64,000 nucleotides of DNA from Anaerolineales bacterium (GCA_015075185.1 JABTUW010000002.1:1798001-1862000), one strand, 5' to 3'. Counted from the stretch's first letter, positions 31,943-41,112 are shown. The notes: generated from the letters alone by a model not told the origin. Numbers and translations: made by a program.

Positions 31943-33547
31943 ATGTCCTTTGGAAACATAAATTTTGTGGAGTCTGCCCCATCCGGCGTGGTGCCCCTGA
32001 CCGAGGTGGCGCTTCGCCTGCACCCGCGGGATAACGTGGCTGTGGCTAAAGCCAATTTGCAGGTCGGCACCCTCCTGGATTTAGGAGAGTCATCGCCGGA
32101 AAAAGTACGGGTGCGGCGCTTTATTCCCAGCGGCCATAAAGTGGCCCTAAGCGACATCGGCGTTGGGGAGACTGTGCGCCGCTATGGCCAGGCGATTGGA
32201 TTTGCCACGCAGCCCATTCCGGCAGGGGAGCATGTCCATACACACAACCTGGGCGCGCAGGATTTTGCCCGCGATTATGCCTTTGGCGTGGATGTCCAGC
32301 CGGTGACTTATGTTCCGGAGGCTGAGCGGCGCACGTTTTTAGGCTATAAGCGGCCCAACGGCCGGGTAGGGACGCGCAACTACCTTGCTATCATTTCGAC
32401 GGTCAACTGCTCGGCCCATACCTGCCGTGAAATTGCTCGTTATTTCACCCCGGAGCGGCTGGCCGCTTATCCGAACGTGGATGGCGTTATCGCTTTGACC
32501 CATCACTTTGGCTGCGCCACGCGGGTCGGTGGGTTGGATTATGTGCTGCTGCAGCGGACTCTGGCCGGAATGGCCCGCCATCCCAATGTCGGCGCTTGTA
32601 TCCTGGTCGGCCTGGGCTGCGAGACCAACCAGATTGCCGATTTGGTCGAAAAGTATGGTCTGGGCCAGAATGGGCATGGCGGCGGGACGCAATGGCCGCC
32701 CAGCCTGATCATTCAAGACCTGGGCGGTATTCGCAAGACGGTCGAGGCCGGGATTGCCCAGGTTGAGGAGCTGCTGCCGGAGGCCAACATGGCCCAGCGC
32801 AGCCCGCAGCCCCTCTCGGAATTGATGCTGGCCTTGCAGTGTGGCGGCAGCGACGGCTGGTCGGGTGTCACGGCTAACCCGGTGCTGGGCCTGGTGGCGG
32901 ATGAAGTCGTCCGGCAGGGCGGCACGGCGGTATTGGCCGAGACGCCGGAAATTTACGGGGCGGAACACCTGCTGACGCGCCGGGCCGTCAGCCCGGAGGT
33001 GGGCCAGAAACTGGTGGCCAAAGTGCGCTGGTGGGAGACGCATGCCCAGAGGCTTGACCTGGAAATTGACAACAACCCCAGCCACGGCAACAAGGTTGGT
33101 GGCCTGACCACGATTTATGAGAAATCGCTGGGCGCGGTAGCTAAAGGCGGCAGCACGCCGCTGGCGGGCGTTTATGATTATGCGGAGCCGGTGACCGCAC
33201 GGGGTTTTACCTTTATGGACTCGCCGGGCTATGACCCGATTTCGGTGACCGGGCAGGTGGCGGGCGGCTGCAATCTGGCGCTGTTTACCACCGGGCGCGG
33301 CTCGGTGTTTGGCTTCAAGCCGGCGCCCAGTATTAAGATAGCGACCAATTCGGCCACCTTCGAGCGCATGGTAGAGGATATGGATCTGAATGCCGGGCGG
33401 GTGCTGGAAGACGCAACCCTGGACGAGGTGGCGGCGGAATTGCTGGAATTGGCCGTTGCCGTTGCCTCCGGCCAACCCTCCAAGAGCGAGGCTCAGGGTG
33501 TGGGTGAGGCGGAGTTCAGTCCGTGGAGTATAGGTGGAACGTTGTGA
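31943..33547 (+). CDS. UxaA-family (altronate/galactarate-type) dehydratase
   Basis: 534-residue sugar-acid dehydratase. N-terminal SAF domain (about 8-100: LHPRDNVAVAKANLQVGT, HVHTHNLG) and C-terminal UxaA core (from about 130: GYKRPNGRVGTRNYLAIISTVNCS, HHFGCA, GLGCETNQ, LQCGGSDGWSGVTANP, GGLTTIYEKSLGAVAKGG, FTTGRGSVFG). Conserved cysteines that hold the iron site are present. The ATG at 31943 is preceded by AAGGG at about 12 nt and avoids the palindromic repeat that would be read from 31913. With the FAH-family and SDR genes it suggests hexuronate or aldonate catabolism. Confidence 0.9.
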   Translation: MSFGNINFVESAPSGVVPLTEVALRLHPRDNVAVAKANLQVGTLLDLGESSPEKVRVRRFIPSGHKVALSDIGVGETVRRYGQAIGFATQPIPAGEHVHTHNLGAQDFARDYAFGVDVQPVTYVPEAERRTFLGYKRPNGRVGTRNYLAIISTVNCSAHTCREIARYFTPERLAAYPNVDGVIALTHHFGCATRVGGLDYVLLQRTLAGMARHPNVGACILVGLGCETNQIADLVEKYGLGQNGHGGGTQWPPSLIIQDLGGIRKTVEAGIAQVEELLPEANMAQRSPQPLSELMLALQCGGSDGWSGVTANPVLGLVADEVVRQGGTAVLAETPEIYGAEHLLTRRAVSPEVGQKLVAKVRWWETHAQRLDLEIDNNPSHGNKVGGLTTIYEKSLGAVAKGGSTPLAGVYDYAEPVTARGFTFMDSPGYDPISVTGQVAGGCNLALFTTGRGSVFGFKPAPSIKIATNSATFERMVEDMDLNAGRVLEDATLDEVAAELLELAVAVASGQPSKSEAQGVGEAEFSPWSIGGTL

Positions 33548-33577
33548 GATTAGTCAGACAGTTTTCGAGGAGAAGCC

Positions 33578-34600
33578 ATGAATAAGTTTTCCCTGGTCTT
33601 GTTGTTGGCCCTGTTGGTATTAGCTGGCTGCCAATTGAAACCTATGGTCCCGGCGCGAACCCAAATTGCCTTTATGACCGATCGTGACGGCAATTATGAA
33701 GTCTATTTGATGGAGCGTGACGGCAGCCGGCCGGTCAATCTGACGCAAAATGAAAGCAACGACGGCGTGCCGGTCTGGTCGCCAGTAGCCAGGTCTTTGT
33801 CTTTCATCACCACCCGCGATGGTGAGAACCGCCTGTCTATCTACCGGATGGATCTTGACGGTAAAAACCAGACCAACTTGACCAAGGAATTGGCCGTGGA
33901 CGGCGTGCCGCCTACCTGGTCGCCGACGGGGGAATGGCTGGCCTTTGGCGCGGGGGGAGAGGAGGATCCCGAAGTGTACGTGGTAGATGCAGCCGGCGAG
34001 AACGTGATTAACCTGACCAACAACCCGGCGGTGGACAACTTTAGCACCTGGTCGCCGGATGGGCAGACAATATTGTTCAGTTCAGATCGAGATGGCGTGG
34101 TCAACATCTATGCTATCGGCGTTCAAGGGGGCGAGGCCAGGGCGCTGACCGGGCCGGACACTGCCAGCGGCCGGCCCAGTTGGTCGCCGGATGGCAGCAA
34201 AATCACCTTTATGACCGACCGAGATGCGGGTGATGTCGAGATTTACATGATGGACCCAGACGGAGGGAACGTGTCCCGTCTGACCAACCAGCCGGGTTTT
34301 GACGGTTTTCCGGTCTGGTCGCCGGATGGGCAAAAGATTGCCTTTGTATCGGCCCGCGACGGCAACGCCGAGATTTACGTCATGAACGCAGATGGCAGCG
34401 GCCAGGTTAATTTAACCAACAGCCCCAGCCAGGAATCGGTTCAGGGAGATCTGGCCTGGTCGCCCGACGGAAACCAAATTCTGTTTCAATCCGATTTTGA
34501 CGGCAATATGGATGTGTTTGTGATGAACGCCGACGGCAGCAACCCGAAAAATTTGACCAACCACCCGGCCCTGGATGTGGCCTCGGTGTGGGTGCGGTGA
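33578..34600 (+). CDS. Lipoprotein with TolB-like beta-propeller (PD40) repeats
   Basis: 340-residue secreted lipoprotein: signal sequence with lipobox LAGC (cysteine 18), then seven PD40/WD40-like blades, each ending in a WSPDG-type turn and containing RDGxxEIYxMxxDG followed by NLTN. The blade consensus resembles the TolB C-terminal propeller, but there is no TolB N-terminal domain and no pal gene nearby, so it is not TolB itself. GGAG lies upstream of the ATG. Probably a cell-surface scaffold or ligand-binding protein. Confidence 0.85.
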   Translation: MNKFSLVLLLALLVLAGCQLKPMVPARTQIAFMTDRDGNYEVYLMERDGSRPVNLTQNESNDGVPVWSPVARSLSFITTRDGENRLSIYRMDLDGKNQTNLTKELAVDGVPPTWSPTGEWLAFGAGGEEDPEVYVVDAAGENVINLTNNPAVDNFSTWSPDGQTILFSSDRDGVVNIYAIGVQGGEARALTGPDTASGRPSWSPDGSKITFMTDRDAGDVEIYMMDPDGGNVSRLTNQPGFDGFPVWSPDGQKIAFVSARDGNAEIYVMNADGSGQVNLTNSPSQESVQGDLAWSPDGNQILFQSDFDGNMDVFVMNADGSNPKNLTNHPALDVASVWVR

Positions 34601-34601
34601 G

Positions 34602-35651
34602 TTAGCTGGGGACCGGCATCTGGCCCACCGTCAGCGCCACAGTTTCATCGGCGCGGAGGGCCATGCAGTTGACTCCCTGGACGACTCCTTCTTTGGCCGG
34701 AACCTCCCCGGCCTGAAAGCGGATCATTTTCCCCAGGCGTGAGATAATAAAAAGATCATCATTTGCGGCGGCGGTGACGGCTCCAACCAGTTTGTCGGTT
34801 TTCAGAGCGACCTTGCCGCCTGCGCCGGGCGCTTTGTTGGCCGCAAAACCGGTCAGCAAGCGCAGCGCGCCCTTGCCGTCATCGCCAAGCAAAAAGACGC
34901 TGCTGTCTTCCTGCACCGGGGCAACGGCAACCACGGTATCATCCCGGTCCAGGCGGATGCCCAGGCAGCCGCTGTGGGGCACGCGCTGCTCGGCAAAGCG
35001 GATGGCTTTGCCCTGGGCCGTGGCAATAAACAGGTCGGCCTCGCCGGGAGTCCAGCAGGCCGCTGCCGGCGCGCCGAGTTCTTGTACCTCAAATAGAAGC
35101 GTGCCGGGGCGCAGGTTGTCGCCCAGGTAATGGTGGCGCAAGCGGCGAACGTGGCCGCGCTCGGTGACAAGGGCGACATAGCCGCTCGCTTGGCCGGGTA
35201 AAACAATAGCCAGGCGCTCGTCGGGGCGGAAGGGCAGCCGCTCTGTCAGCAGTTGGCCCCGGCTGCGCACCGGCGACTCGGGCAGGTTGTTGACCGGAAC
35301 GCGGAAGGCGCGGGCGTGAGTGGTGATGAGTAATAGGCTCTGGCTTTCGTCGGCAATGGTCAAGAAGGCGGGCGGGTCGTTTTCCGGCGTTTCCAGGTCA
35401 AATATACCCATCCCGCCCCGGCGCTGGCGAAAGTAAAGGTGGCGCGGCGTCCGCTTGGCCAGGCCGCCGGCGCTGATGGTAATGAGGTTGAGGGTGGTCG
35501 GCGGCTCGCTCGGTTCGAGGGGCGCTGTGGCTACAGCTCGTTCACTCGCGGTCTCCTCGCCGTGCAGACGTTCCAGTTCAGCCTCCAAAGCTTCGATATA
35601 AGCGCGCACCTGCGAATCTACCTGGCTCAGGTCGGGGCGTTCAAGGTTCAT
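34602..35651 (-). CDS. Free-standing GyrA C-terminal domain-like protein
   Basis: 349-residue protein that resembles only the C-terminal beta-pinwheel of DNA gyrase A/topoisomerase IV A, the part that wraps DNA. Blade-like segments are TLNLITISAGGLAKRTP, LLLITTHARAFRVPVNNL, YVALVTERGHVRRLRHH, DLFIATAQGKAIRFAEQRV and DLFIISRLGKMIRFQAGEV; RQRRGGMGIFDL (about 77-88) recalls the GyrA-box. Residues 10-40 are predicted coiled coil. There is no breakage-reunion domain. It is a single gene, convergent with the propeller lipoprotein, so its partner is not shown by context. Confidence 0.8.
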   Translation of the reverse strand: MNLERPDLSQVDSQVRAYIEALEAELERLHGEETASERAVATAPLEPSEPPTTLNLITISAGGLAKRTPRHLYFRQRRGGMGIFDLETPENDPPAFLTIADESQSLLLITTHARAFRVPVNNLPESPVRSRGQLLTERLPFRPDERLAIVLPGQASGYVALVTERGHVRRLRHHYLGDNLRPGTLLFEVQELGAPAAACWTPGEADLFIATAQGKAIRFAEQRVPHSGCLGIRLDRDDTVVAVAPVQEDSSVFLLGDDGKGALRLLTGFAANKAPGAGGKVALKTDKLVGAVTAAANDDLFIISRLGKMIRFQAGEVPAKEGVVQGVNCMALRADETVALTVGQMPVPS

Positions 35652-35796
35652 TGGTTCATTTCCCCCAATTCCAAAAGGTATAGTTGTAACTCATTCAGGG
35701 TGTTATTTCGACCAACTCCCGCTGTCGTTCGGAGTGACGGGGGAGCCAGCAGAAGTATATCCATAGCCCCCGATTGCGTCAAAAGGTCCTTTGGCT

Positions 35797-38040
35797 TCAA
35801 TGAAGCGGAATGCTCAAAGCATCATCGGCCAGGCGGTTGCCCCGGGTGTCAAAGGCGGGAAGTCGCTGGCCAGTCGCGGGGTTGTACAGGCCAATGGCCA
35901 GGTGATCCGTTTGAGCCAAATTATCCTCAGGAAAGTAACGAATATCCTGGATGATTTCGCCGGGCTGCCAGGCGGTGGTGGGATAATGGCCGCTCACGGG
36001 AGGGCTGTCGGCCTGGCTGCGGACAAACCCATCGGCGGCGCGGAAGTGGACGAAGACGGTGTAATCGGCGGGAAGGGGGGAAGTGGAGCGCCAGTAGAGG
36101 GCGAGGCGGGGAGTAGAAGATGGAAGATAGAGGATAGAAGATAGTGGTTGGTTGAAAGTGGAAAGTTGAAGGTCAGGGGAAGACATTTCGTAGGCTAAAA
36201 GTTGGATGGTTTGATCCTGTCCGAAGGTGGCGATGGGGGTGGTGAAGCGAGCTGCATCGGCTGGAAGAACCTGATAGAGATAATCACCTTCGAACTGAGC
36301 TATAGGGAGTAGCGCCGGATCGCGTTCGGCTTGCCAGCGGCCGGTGGTTTCCCAGCGGGCACGGTCAAATGGGGCTTCGCCGGGGTGGACGAGGAGGAAG
36401 AGGGGAGGGGAGGGGAGGGTTGGAGAGATGGAGGAAGAGATTAGGTTTTGGAGGGCGGTGACTGCGGTGGGGTTGGGGAAGTCGGCGAGGGCCTGGGCTA
36501 ATTGGGGTTGGCGGAAGGGAGTATAGCCGGAGTAGCCGTTGACGAGCCGCCACCAGCCCAGGGTGCTGGCGTAGAGACGCTTGACTTCGGGGTATTCGGG
36601 GGCAGGGGCGCTGTGCAGCGGGAGTTCGATCAGGGCGATAGGGCCGGGCTGCTCGGCCAGCCAGTGGTAAGCCGGGTTCAAGGTGTTTCGATTTTCGACG
36701 GGGGCAAGGGGGAGGGGGACGGAGAGGGTTTCGAGGAGGAGGAGGGTGCAGGTGAGGATAAAGAGGATAGATTTAAAATAAAGCGTGGGGCGTGGGGCGT
36801 GGGGCGTGATAAGGGAATAACCGAAGGCGGCCAGGCCGGCCAGGGCGAATAGAGCCGGGATGATCCAACGGGGCGGGACACGGATGACGGCACTGGCGGG
36901 AATGAGTTGGGCCAGGGCAGCGTAGGGAGTGGCAAAGGTGAGAGTCAAGGCGATGAGGAGGATGGCGAGGAAGGCGTAGAGCGTAGAGCGTAGAGCGTGG
37001 GGCGTGGAGCGTAAATCGTAAATCGTAAATTTTAGGAGGGCAATGAGGGCCAACAACGGAGCCGTGAGGCCAATAAAGAGGGTATTTTCCTCAGTGAAGC
37101 CGGGGCGGGTGCGGAAGGACTCGGTCAGGGGGCCGAAGAGGCGATTGAAGGGAGCCACAGCGAGAAAATCGGTGGGGGCGGCGGCGAGAGAGCGCGCCAG
37201 CGACAGCGGGCGAGCGGTGCGCAGGTCGTCCAGCAGAGAGAGGTAGGGCCAGGCGAAGGGGAGAATGAGAAAGAAAGAGATTAGAAATAAGAGGCTAAAG
37301 TGAAAGAAGTTGGTCCGGGTGAGCCGGTGAGTGAAGAGGGCGGTTAGCAGAAAAATACCGAGAATAAGGAAAGTGTACAGGGCCAGATACCAGGAGGCCA
37401 GCAGTTGCAGGAGCAGAAAAATGGTTGAAGCAAGGAGTAGAGACGCGAGGCGGGGAGTAGGGAGTAGGGAGTGGGGAGGTTTTTTCTGATCGAATAATTT
37501 GTCAATGAGTAATAGGACGAACGGTAGCCACTGGAAGGTGAGCAATTGCAGGTGGGCGATGGCGGCAAAGCGGTAAGGGGCGAAAGCAAAAATCAGGCCG
37601 GCGATAAAGGCGGCGCTGCGCTGGCGGGTCAAGCGCAGGGCAAGCAGAAACATGCCAAAAGCGGCCAGAGGAAAAGTAAGCAGCAGGCTGAGGTTATAGG
37701 CAGCAATTGGCTCGGCGGAAATCAATTGGAGGGGCAGAGCCAGCAAGGCTGTGCTAAAGAGGTGTTCCGAGTAGGCCAGCGTGTTGGGCAGGGGGTAAAA
37801 GATGTTGGCATTGAACAGGTTGAGGGGGTCGGTGAGCAGGGCATGGCTGTCCCAGGCCAGAATCCAGGTGTTGAGCAGCGGGTCGCCGATGTCGTTGGGT
37901 ACGGCAGTGGTCAGGTTGAAGAGTAAGGGATGAGTCAAGACAAGGGTGCAGAGCGTGTAGACGGTGAGGACGGTCAAGTTGATCCATGGGTGACGATTAA
38001 CTATCGTGCCCTTTACCCCTGATGTTTGCTGCCGGGTCAT
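35797..38040 (-). CDS. Large membrane protein, GT-C-like glycosyltransferase (747 aa)
   Basis: 747 residues with about 10-12 membrane segments. The first extracytoplasmic loop (NDIGDPLLNTWILAWD) has the acidic Asp-Pro pattern of GT-C transferases that use polyprenol-linked sugars. The C-terminal soluble domain (about 640-747; YTVFVHFRAADG, GHYPTTAWQPGEII, IGLYNPATGQRLPAF) recurs in the two genes upstream. Parts of the sequence are heptamer-repeat-derived: about residues 186-203, 335-356, 409-420, 533-551 and 623-643. The start overlaps the stop of the 999-residue gene (ATGA). Function beyond GT-C likeness is inference. Confidence 0.7.
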   Translation of the reverse strand: MTRQQTSGVKGTIVNRHPWINLTVLTVYTLCTLVLTHPLLFNLTTAVPNDIGDPLLNTWILAWDSHALLTDPLNLFNANIFYPLPNTLAYSEHLFSTALLALPLQLISAEPIAAYNLSLLLTFPLAAFGMFLLALRLTRQRSAAFIAGLIFAFAPYRFAAIAHLQLLTFQWLPFVLLLIDKLFDQKKPPHSLLPTPRLASLLLASTIFLLLQLLASWYLALYTFLILGIFLLTALFTHRLTRTNFFHFSLLFLISFFLILPFAWPYLSLLDDLRTARPLSLARSLAAAPTDFLAVAPFNRLFGPLTESFRTRPGFTEENTLFIGLTAPLLALIALLKFTIYDLRSTPHALRSTLYAFLAILLIALTLTFATPYAALAQLIPASAVIRVPPRWIIPALFALAGLAAFGYSLITPHAPRPTLYFKSILFILTCTLLLLETLSVPLPLAPVENRNTLNPAYHWLAEQPGPIALIELPLHSAPAPEYPEVKRLYASTLGWWRLVNGYSGYTPFRQPQLAQALADFPNPTAVTALQNLISSSISPTLPSPPLFLLVHPGEAPFDRARWETTGRWQAERDPALLPIAQFEGDYLYQVLPADAARFTTPIATFGQDQTIQLLAYEMSSPDLQLSTFNQPLSSILYLPSSTPRLALYWRSTSPLPADYTVFVHFRAADGFVRSQADSPPVSGHYPTTAWQPGEIIQDIRYFPEDNLAQTDHLAIGLYNPATGQRLPAFDTRGNRLADDALSIPLH
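36112..36172. repeat. Heptamer repeat (GATAGAA flavour) in 747-aa gene
   Basis: GGAAGAT/AGAGGAT/AGAAGAT/AGTGGTT/GGTTGAA/AGTGGAA/AGTTGAA units. On the coding (minus) strand it reads as LSTFNQPLSSILYLPSS, a heptapeptide-like series. Confidence 0.75.
36973..37034. repeat. Perfect heptamer run (TAGAGCG/TAAATCG) in 747-aa gene
   Basis: TAGAGCG three times, TGGGGCG, TGGAGCG, TAAATCG twice, TAAATTT: eight consecutive 7-nt units in step. Coding strand gives TIYDLRSTPHALRSTLYA. A short GCGTGGG run (36784-36811) and GGGAGTA run (37440-37480) in the same gene belong to the same class. Confidence 0.85.
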
Positions 38041-41036
38041 GGCTTCACCCGCAGGACAAAGCTGTTATCGGGCAGGGGCTGACCGGCAGCATCGAAGGCG
38101 GGGAGGCGTTCTCCGCTGACAGGATTGTAAACACCAACGGCAACGGCGGCGAGATCAGCCGGGTTAGGCAGCAGGGGGGTCAGGGGACGTTGGTCGGTGA
38201 TGATTTGGCCCGGCTGCCAGTTAGGCAGCGGATAGAGGCCGGCATAAGGCACGCCGTCTGCCTGGGCGAGCAGGTTGCCGCCGCTATCCAGCAAGTGGAT
38301 AAAAATGGTATCATTTTGCTCAAGCGGCTGGCCGGTTTGCCAAAATAACACCAGGGCCTGCTCACTGGAAGAGGGATAGGCGGCCTGCCAAAGGGTAATG
38401 TGCGGGCCAAAATGGGCCGCCGGTTGGGAGGGCAAAGCCGGTTGTGGTGGGGTCAACCAGATTGAGCCGAGGGTAAAGGTGGTGGCTTCACCGGCAGGCA
38501 GGACGGCCAGGCGCTCGTTGCTCTGGCGATGATATAGACCTGCCTTAACCTCGTAGCGAATCGGGGGGAGGTCGGGGGGAATTTCCAGGCGAAGCGGGTT
38601 GCGCAGGTACAGGCCGGGCGGCCAGTTGCGGGTCGGAATATTTTCCGGGTGGAGTTCGTCCACCGTGGCGAACGTCTGGCCGTTGGGGGCATCGAGATGT
38701 AGGAAGACAGAATAGTTGGTATCGAGTTCACGGAGGCTGCGCCAATATAAAACTGCTGTTAACGCATTGTTATCGTCACCAAGAATTGGCAAAGCTTGGG
38801 GCAGATTGTTCGCCCCGACTAGGCGCAGCAGCGGCGTCCGGCCTGCAGGGAGGCCAAAATCAACCTGCAAGATTTGGTCGGCGGATTGGGGCTGGTCAGG
38901 GTTAGAGCGGAGCGTAAAGAACGGGGCCAGCGGACGAGAGACGAGGTAAGCTGTGACCAGCAGAGCCGAGGTGACAGCGAAAAACCGGCCGGTCAGCAGA
39001 GCCTGAGAGGGTGAAATCTGACCAGGAACTGGAGATTTAATTCGCTGGCTCGCCAACTCGCCGAAGCGCTTCTTAAGGGCAAAACCAGCGATAATGACCA
39101 GGATTACAAACGCGCCAAGCGTTAGCATTCGCCCCAGAGTGCGCAGGGGCGTGGACTCCAGTCTCAAGGTCAGGGTGTGCTGGCCGGTGGGAATAGGGAT
39201 TTGGATTAGGCCGGTTGGCTCAGTAACCGTAAAAGCAACCGGCCGATCATCCAGGTAAAGCTGCCAGCCGGGCCAGTAAAGGGTGCGGATTGTGGCGACA
39301 AACTCCTGGGGGGTACGAATACGAAAGGTGTCGGACTCGGCGCGGTGTGAGATGGTTTCGACGGTGGCGCCGGAAGGCAGAGTTGCCGGGTCTATCTTTT
39401 GGGGAGGGCGGCCGGCGGCATAATCAGGCCAGAGGGCGTCGGGCCGGGGATGCTGCCGGGCGCTGCGGGGTAAAAATTCGCCGGTGCTGGTCGTACCAAT
39501 CGCGCCGGAGGTCACTTCGTAGGCAAAGGCATCGGCCGGGCCGGGTGTGCCCCAGACGATGAATTGGGTGGGGTAAAGGTAGTAGACATTCAGGGCAATG
39601 GCGGTAAAGATGAAGAACAGAAGATAGAAAGTAGACGATGGAAGATTGAATTTAGACTTTAATTTAGAGTGATAGAAGTCAGGGTTGGGAGGATTGGCTT
39701 CAGGTTTGAAAATCGTAAATCGTAAATCGTAAATCGAAAATGGTAGGGCCGCCAGGAGACTCGCGCAGAAGATAGCCGGGCCGAGCATGCGCCACGGAAA
39801 TTCGGCCAGTTCCAAAAGCGGAACCGCTTCCCAAACTAGTTGAGAGTAGGGCAGAGCCAGGAACGCGTAGAGCAACAGGAAGAAGGCAAAGAAGAGAGCA
39901 TGAGCCAAGGCAGGAAGATGGAAGATAAAAGATAGAGGGTAGAAGATGGAAGATAGCAGATAGAAGATAGAGGATAGAGGATGATGAGTTGGTTTATCCT
40001 GGGGCTGATTCGCTAGCCTGCTGCCTCGTTGCTTGTTCAGTTTGATACTGATGAAAAGTAAAGTAACTAAACCAATCCCGGCTCCGATAATTTGGGGCAG
40101 TCCCAGGCTGAGGGGAAATTCGGGGTTGATGGCGGCGAGGTCAAGGGGGAGAGGCGGGGAGAAGAATTCCGGCAGGGAGATGAAATTGGCGCGAAAATCA
40201 AAAAAGCCGCGGGTGATGCCTTCCAACTGAATTTCGTGCCGCTCGCCAAATGCGGGCAGCCAGAAGATGGCGGCCAGCCCCAAGCCCAGGAGGCCAGCGG
40301 CCAGAATAGCAAAAAATGGGCGTATGAAACGTGAAGTATAAGGGCTGTCAGCCGCTTCTTCGCTTCCTCGCCTCTTCGCTCCACTGGAAGTGGTCAGGAT
40401 CAGCAGAAACAGCAGGTAGGCCGCCAGCAGCGGGGCGAAGAGCATGAAACTGATGTTGTGGCTAAAGAGCAGGCCGGCCAGGGAAAAGGCCGCAGCAACC
40501 AAATAACCTGGTTGGCCGGTAGTAACAAGACCGTGGCAGGCCCATAAGATGAGCGGATAAAAAGCCAGGCCGGTGAATTGGCCGTAATTGCCCTGAATAT
40601 AAGCCTCGCGGAGACGATAGGGCGCATAGACATACAGCGCGGCAGCCAGTAAAGCCGGGCCAGGACCAAATATGCGGCGAGCCAGCAGAAACATGCCGGC
40701 ACTGTACAGCAGAAAATCAAAAACGAGGACAGCTTTCATGGCCTCGTCCAGGGGCAGGCCAAGTAAGTGGAAAAGTTGGGTTAGCTGGTAGAGAGCCGGG
40801 GGAGCGTAACTAAAAATAGGCATACCGTGACCAAAAGCCAAATCTGCTCCCCAGCGCGGATAGAAATTACTTTCCTGCCAGGCCTGATTTAACTCCACCT
40901 GGCGCATCAAATGAGCCGGACCGTCGGCTGTATTCGGCAGGCCGGGGTGGGTTAATAAGGGCAAAACAGCAAATAATGGTAGGACCAAAGCGAGCAGCAG
41001 GCCGTAGTCTAACTTTGGCCAAAGTTGAGATCTCAA
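38037..41036 (-). CDS. Large membrane protein, GT-C-like (999 aa)
   Basis: 999 residues, about 12 membrane segments in the first 620, then two copies of the soluble beta module (about 765-860 and 895-999; YSVFLHLDAPNG and TIFIHLLDSGGN, with RNWPPGLYLRNPLRL and NWQPGQIITDQ). The first loop, NTADGPAHLMRQVELNQAW, has the acidic region of GT-C/PTPS-related membrane proteins. In-frame heptamer repeats account for about residues 215-227, 350-374, 432-444 and 457-475, adding hydrophobic series such as SSIFYLLSSIFYPLSFIF. TTG start with no clear ribosome site; the true start is uncertain by some residues. Confidence 0.7.
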   Translation of the reverse strand: MRSQLWPKLDYGLLLALVLPLFAVLPLLTHPGLPNTADGPAHLMRQVELNQAWQESNFYPRWGADLAFGHGMPIFSYAPPALYQLTQLFHLLGLPLDEAMKAVLVFDFLLYSAGMFLLARRIFGPGPALLAAALYVYAPYRLREAYIQGNYGQFTGLAFYPLILWACHGLVTTGQPGYLVAAAFSLAGLLFSHNISFMLFAPLLAAYLLFLLILTTSSGAKRRGSEEAADSPYTSRFIRPFFAILAAGLLGLGLAAIFWLPAFGERHEIQLEGITRGFFDFRANFISLPEFFSPPLPLDLAAINPEFPLSLGLPQIIGAGIGLVTLLFISIKLNKQRGSRLANQPQDKPTHHPLSSIFYLLSSIFYPLSFIFHLPALAHALFFAFFLLLYAFLALPYSQLVWEAVPLLELAEFPWRMLGPAIFCASLLAALPFSIYDLRFTIFKPEANPPNPDFYHSKLKSKFNLPSSTFYLLFFIFTAIALNVYYLYPTQFIVWGTPGPADAFAYEVTSGAIGTTSTGEFLPRSARQHPRPDALWPDYAAGRPPQKIDPATLPSGATVETISHRAESDTFRIRTPQEFVATIRTLYWPGWQLYLDDRPVAFTVTEPTGLIQIPIPTGQHTLTLRLESTPLRTLGRMLTLGAFVILVIIAGFALKKRFGELASQRIKSPVPGQISPSQALLTGRFFAVTSALLVTAYLVSRPLAPFFTLRSNPDQPQSADQILQVDFGLPAGRTPLLRLVGANNLPQALPILGDDNNALTAVLYWRSLRELDTNYSVFLHLDAPNGQTFATVDELHPENIPTRNWPPGLYLRNPLRLEIPPDLPPIRYEVKAGLYHRQSNERLAVLPAGEATTFTLGSIWLTPPQPALPSQPAAHFGPHITLWQAAYPSSSEQALVLFWQTGQPLEQNDTIFIHLLDSGGNLLAQADGVPYAGLYPLPNWQPGQIITDQRPLTPLLPNPADLAAVAVGVYNPVSGERLPAFDAAGQPLPDNSFVLRVKP
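39612..39740. repeat. Two heptamer repeats in 999-aa gene
   Basis: 39612-39665: AGAACAGAAGATAGAAAGTAGACGATGGAAGAT units. 39705-39740: AATCGTAAATCGTAAATCGTAAATCG, exactly the flavour found in riboswitch 1. Both read in frame on the minus strand. Confidence 0.8.
39915..39985. repeat. Heptamer repeat encoding hydrophobic heptapeptides
   Basis: GGAAGAT/AAAAGAT/AGAGGGT/AGAAGAT/GGAAGAT/AGCAGAT/AGAAGAT/AGAGGAT/AGAGGAT. Three 7-nt units equal seven codons, so the minus-strand protein shows LSSIFYL, LSSIFYP, LSFIFHL in register. Confidence 0.88.
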
Positions 41037-41054
41037 GGTTCGGTATCCAGGCTT

Positions 41055-41112
41055 TTCGCCGGGATTAGGAGATTAGGAGATTTTTAAATTTATTCTCAAA
41101 TTCTCTAACCCA
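41055..41112. repeat. Repeat between the two largest GT-C-like genes
   Basis: GATTAGGA/GATTAGGA/GATTTTTAAAT on the left and ATTCTCAAATTCTCTAA on the right. Loose reverse complementarity; fills most of the 97-nt gap. Confidence 0.55.

Noticed and set aside
33578..34600. TolB
   Set aside because: Only propeller repeats are present, with a lipobox; there is no TolB N-terminal domain and no tol-pal neighbours.
36973..37034. CRISPR array
   Set aside because: Units are 7 nt and directly adjacent, with no 25-40 nt spacers; there are no cas genes in the window.
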